Shown here: positions 61,081 through 64,000 of the stretch, one piece after another | Numbering within the stretch: position 1 is the stretch's first letter | Layout of the letters: each line of letters starts with the position of its first letter | Source: Leptodactylus fallax | Taxonomy: Eukaryota; Chordata; Amphibia; Anura; Leptodactylidae | Direction: 5' to 3' | Length of the DNA stretch: 64,000 bases | Assembly (NCBI GenBank): GCA_947044405.1 | Contig: CAMRHE010000133.1 | Coordinates: 3,737,001 to 3,801,000 of the forward strand | Program-made: the position numbers and the translations under genes | Notes under the pieces: model-generated | The model's database searches: none | What the model was told of the DNA's origin: nothing | What the model saw: the letters and a program-made list of their open reading frames with translations, nothing else

Positions 61081-62040
61081 GTATTTTTTCATTCTCCTAT
61101 AAGACTCCTTTCAACACTGAGCTAAGAGCTGCAGATGCATCCCCCTCTTCTCCCCTTCTTTCTGTCTTCCTACAGTTTTGCACTAGAAGGATTTCATGGT
61201 GACTGAGGAGGTTTCTGGCCAAACAGAGGCAGGGAAAGGAGAATCTGCAGGCTGCCTACAGTGCGGATTAGGTCACTTTCCCCTAATAAGATATGTTACA
61301 AAATTTTCCATATTCACACGTACTATTGTATAAGGTAAATTATAACAATGCACTTGTCACAGATTTGGTTTATCTGTAATGGGGTATTGACCCCTCACCC
61401 TAAATAACATAGACCACTCGTCATGTAACATCTATGGTCATAACTTATGGTGAGAGAATTCTGACCCATTCACCCCCCTCCTCGCCGGCCAAGTCTGATA
61501 CCCATTGAGGTTTAATATGAGATGAAGGATGATGCTGAGTACTAATGTAAACTCCCGGGGGATTCTGGGAGATTTCTGCTCCTCACGTTCCATGTTTATA
61601 CATTTATAGCCTTACTGTTAATTGTTACATCTCCTTCCATCTAATCACTGCCCCAGCTTTCCTGTGCATTATGTATGAGGGACCCCGGGCTGCTGCCTTT
61701 AATTGGGGTCCGCTGGGAGAACTGGAGAAGGAGCAGTTGGCGACTTGAGGTGTATGAGGAAGAATTCTTGCACATTCCTACTGCAGCCGAGCATGGAAAC
61801 CACAGATAGGAGTGTCATGTGTATCACGGGTACCTCACTATTAAGTGGCACAGTACGGCATAGATGTAGCGTATACAGATGTAGCAGAGCTGAACGTGTC
61901 ATTTCACTTTTTTGATGAATTATTGAGAAACCATATATAATACATAGGATATCACAAAGATACTGTACAGTCAGCACCGAGACACCGGGAAGGAGGAGCA
62001 GAGCCAAGTGTGAACAGTGTTCTGGCCACAACTGGTTATT
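61081..62040. other. Unassigned DNA; candidate conserved block 61480-61690
   Basis: No recognised gene. Two GATGTAGC motifs lie at 61864 and 61878, the second GATGTAGCAGAGCTGAACG. 61480-61690 is complex and repeat-free. Confidence 0.3.
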
Positions 62041-62208
62041 TTCAGTATTATTGTATAGATTGCTAAATGGATAGAAAGATGGATACAGAAACAGATGGAT
62101 AGAAGATAGATAGATAGATATGAGATAGATAAGGATGGATATAGAAACAGGTGGATAGAAGATAGATAGATATGAGATAGATAAGGATGGATATAGAAAC
62201 ATGGATAG

Positions 62209-62244
<36 letters not shown>

Positions 62245-62405
62245 GGATGATATATAGATAGATAGATAGATAGATAGATATGAGGTAGATAGATAGATAT
62301 GAGATAGATAAGGATGGATATAGAAACAGATGGATAGAAGATAGATAGATAGATATGAGGTAGATAGATAGATAGATAAGGATGGATACAGAAACAGGTG
62401 GATAG

Positions 62406-62449
<44 letters not shown>

Positions 62450-62567
62450 GAGATTAGATAGATAGATAGATATGAGGTAGATAGATAGATATGAGATAGA
62501 TAAGGATGGATACAGAAACAGATGGATAAAAGATCGATAGATATATAGATAGATAATGAGATTAGAC

Positions 62568-62612
<45 letters not shown>

Positions 62613-62650
62613 TGAGGTAGATAAGGATGGATACAGAAACAGGTGGATAG

Positions 62651-62694
<44 letters not shown>

Positions 62695-62774
62695 GAATAG
62701 ATAGATAGATAGATATGATAGATAGATAGATAGATAGATAGATAGAAGATAGATAGATAGATAGATAGATAGAT

Positions 62775-62812
<38 letters not shown>
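62041..62812. repeat. (GATA)n microsatellite with ~90-200-bp higher-order units
   Basis: GATA runs interrupted by a composite segment (AAGGATGGATACAGAAACAG followed by GTGGATAGAAGATAGATAG) that recurs about seven times. GATATGAGGTAG and GATAATGAGATTAG interruptions also repeat. It therefore has higher-order structure. A 429-codon minus-strand frame across it is a low-complexity artefact. Confidence 0.96.
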
Positions 62813-62844
<32 letters not shown>

Positions 62845-64000
62845 GTCCTTTAATAGTCCCACAGTGGGGAAATTCAGTGTGTTACAGCAGCAAAGATAAG
62901 ATAAGCAGATACAAATACAAATACAAATACAACATGTACAGGAATGTTCCAAGGTAAGAGGCATTACATTAATAGCAGACAGACACATAGAACGTAGCAG
63001 AGGGGGGGGGGGGATATAACAGGCAGAGAGATATTTCAGTTCTCTGTGTGTAATGATCTCCGCTTAGGTCGGTGTTGGTTGTACAGCCTAACCGCGGTGG
63101 GGAGGAAAGACTTCCGATAGCGCTCCTTCTCACACCTAGGGTGGAGCAGTCGGTCACTGACAGTACTGCTCAGCGCGATCACAGTCTCATGCATGGGATG
63201 GGACTTCTTCTTCTGCATGGAGCTCACCACGGACAGTATCCTTCTGTCACCCACCACCTGCACTGGGTCCAGTGGGCTCCCCAGGACAGAGCTGGCCCTT
63301 CTAATCAGCTTGTCAAGTTTATTTCTGTCCCTGGTTGATATACTGCTCCCCCAGCAGGCCACTCTGAAGAAGATGGCTGATGCCACTACAGAGTTGAAGA
63401 AAGTCCTAAGAAGTGCCCCCCGGATTCCAAAGGCTCTCAGCTTCCTAAGCAGGTAGAGCCTGCTGTGGCCCTTCCTGTACAGGGCCTCCATATGATCTGC
63501 CCACTCCAGCTTATTATTAAGGAGCAAACCCAGGTACTTATAGGTGTTCACAATCTCGATGCCCGTCCCCAGGATGTCCACTGGTTTTGGAGGGCATCTG
63601 CCTTTACGGAAGTCCACCACCATCTCCTTGGTCTTCCCCGCGTTAATCTTCAGGTGGTTCCGGTGGCACCAGTCCACAAAATCCTGGTTCAGTTCTCTGT
63701 ACTCCCTGTCATCATCATCTGTGATGAGACCCACTATTGCAGAGTCGTCAGAATACGTCTGTAGGTAGCAGTGTGAAGAGGAAAGGGGCGAGAACCGTAC
63801 CCTGAGGTGCCCCCGTATTACAGATCACGGTACCTGACACACAGTCTCGGGCTCTCACGTATTGAGGTCGATTTGTGACGTAGTCTAGGATCCAGTTGGA
63901 GAGGTGGTGGTCCACTCCAGCAAGGTCCAGCTTGTCTCTCAATAACCTGGGCTGTATGGTGTTAAAAGCACTGGAGAAATCAAAGAACATTATTCTCACC
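62813..64000 (-). mobile_element. 5'-truncated-in-window non-LTR retrotransposon (CR1/Rex1-like), (AAT)n tail
   Basis: On the minus strand this is the 3' part of a LINE. A reverse transcriptase coding region runs from the window edge, then come a 3' UTR (about 62845-63035) and an end reading CCCCACTGTGGGACTATTAA with AGG and an (ATT)n tail (62813-62843). The tail abuts the GATA array, suggesting insertion at or in it. The 5' part lies beyond the window. Small fragments of the same family are present at 4375-4450 and 52196-52271. Clade assignment (CR1/Rex1/L2 group) is by motif resemblance. Confidence 0.92.
63036..63999 (-). pseudogene. LINE reverse transcriptase fragment, frameshifted
   Basis: Polymerises DNA from RNA at the target site. 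The N-terminal piece in view has FFDFSSAFNTIQPRLLRDKL (first catalytic Asp region) and GAPQGTVLAPFLFTL (the PQG motif). The catalytic YSDD box is at 63744-63755, in SHCYLQTYSDDSAIVG. It is followed by NHLKINAGKTKEMVVDFR (thumb-side KT motif) and a C-terminal region ending KRRSLHTEN with a stop at 63036. The frame changes between LFTL and CYLQTYSDD (about 63770-63785), with several residues missing compared with related elements. The reading frame is broken there. The upstream endonuclease is outside the window. Confidence 0.92.

Noticed and set aside
61699..62988. 429-codon minus-strand frame
   Set aside because: Most of it is GATA repeat. It merely runs from LINE-derived sequence through the array into unique DNA, with no domain.
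1..64000. A new multi-gene system
   Set aside because: No set of adjacent intact genes exists in the window; the only protein-coding remains are a broken transposase and a broken reverse transcriptase.

Overview
The window looks like non-coding, repeat-rich nuclear DNA from a vertebrate, most likely a frog. The evidence is a fish/amphibian-type Tc1 element, a CR1/Rex1-like LINE, and many short palindromic MITEs with TTAA or TTA ends of the kinds common in anuran genomes. Very long (GATA)n/(TATC)n arrays fit as well. The species cannot be named from the sequence. I recognise no host protein-coding exon, tRNA, rRNA, CRISPR array or operon. Nearly all long open frames are low-complexity translations of tandem repeats. 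The only recognisable protein-coding remains are a broken Tc1 transposase and a broken LINE reverse transcriptase.

Layout. 1-3436: mostly unassigned, with an inverted repeat and a dispersed repeat. 3437-20512: a satellite of 49-bp monomers (about 14.4 kb of satellite DNA). It is split by a 2.6-kb hAT-like element (13853-16485) with an 8-bp target duplication (7/8 match) and several palindromic MITEs inside it. One monomer also carries a tiny LINE insertion. 20513-22860: a degenerate minisatellite and TTAA MITEs. 22856-23771: a GATA array. 24-30 kb: dispersed repeats plus 32-bp, 41-bp and about 140-bp tandem arrays separated by unique DNA. 30.4-33.4 kb: AT-rich simple DNA on both sides of a more complex block. 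33.6-37.3 kb: several MITEs. 38.4-39.6 kb: a minisatellite with a 324-bp higher-order period. 40.6-48 kb: MITEs, a 41-bp and a 78-bp minisatellite, and unique blocks. 48.4-58.4 kb: TATC/GATA arrays interleaved with retroposon-like foldback elements and one 1.69-kb Tc1 copy. 58.4-62 kb: unique DNA, a 31-bp minisatellite and a foldback MITE. 62.0-64.0 kb: a GATA array abutting the (AAT)n tail of a minus-strand LINE that runs off the window end.

How the parts relate. The repeats give a relative history. The hAT and the LINE fragment entered an existing satellite. The Tc1 split an existing TATC array and later received a LINE 3'-tail fragment. Several foldback retroposons end directly in TATC runs, which suggests that some GATA/TATC arrays began as retroposon tails. 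No cooperating gene system is present. The points most worth checking are the satellite's higher-order structure and its change of variants across the hAT insertion, and the TATC-tailed foldback elements, one of which is a perfect 75-bp inverted repeat with a 1-bp spacer.
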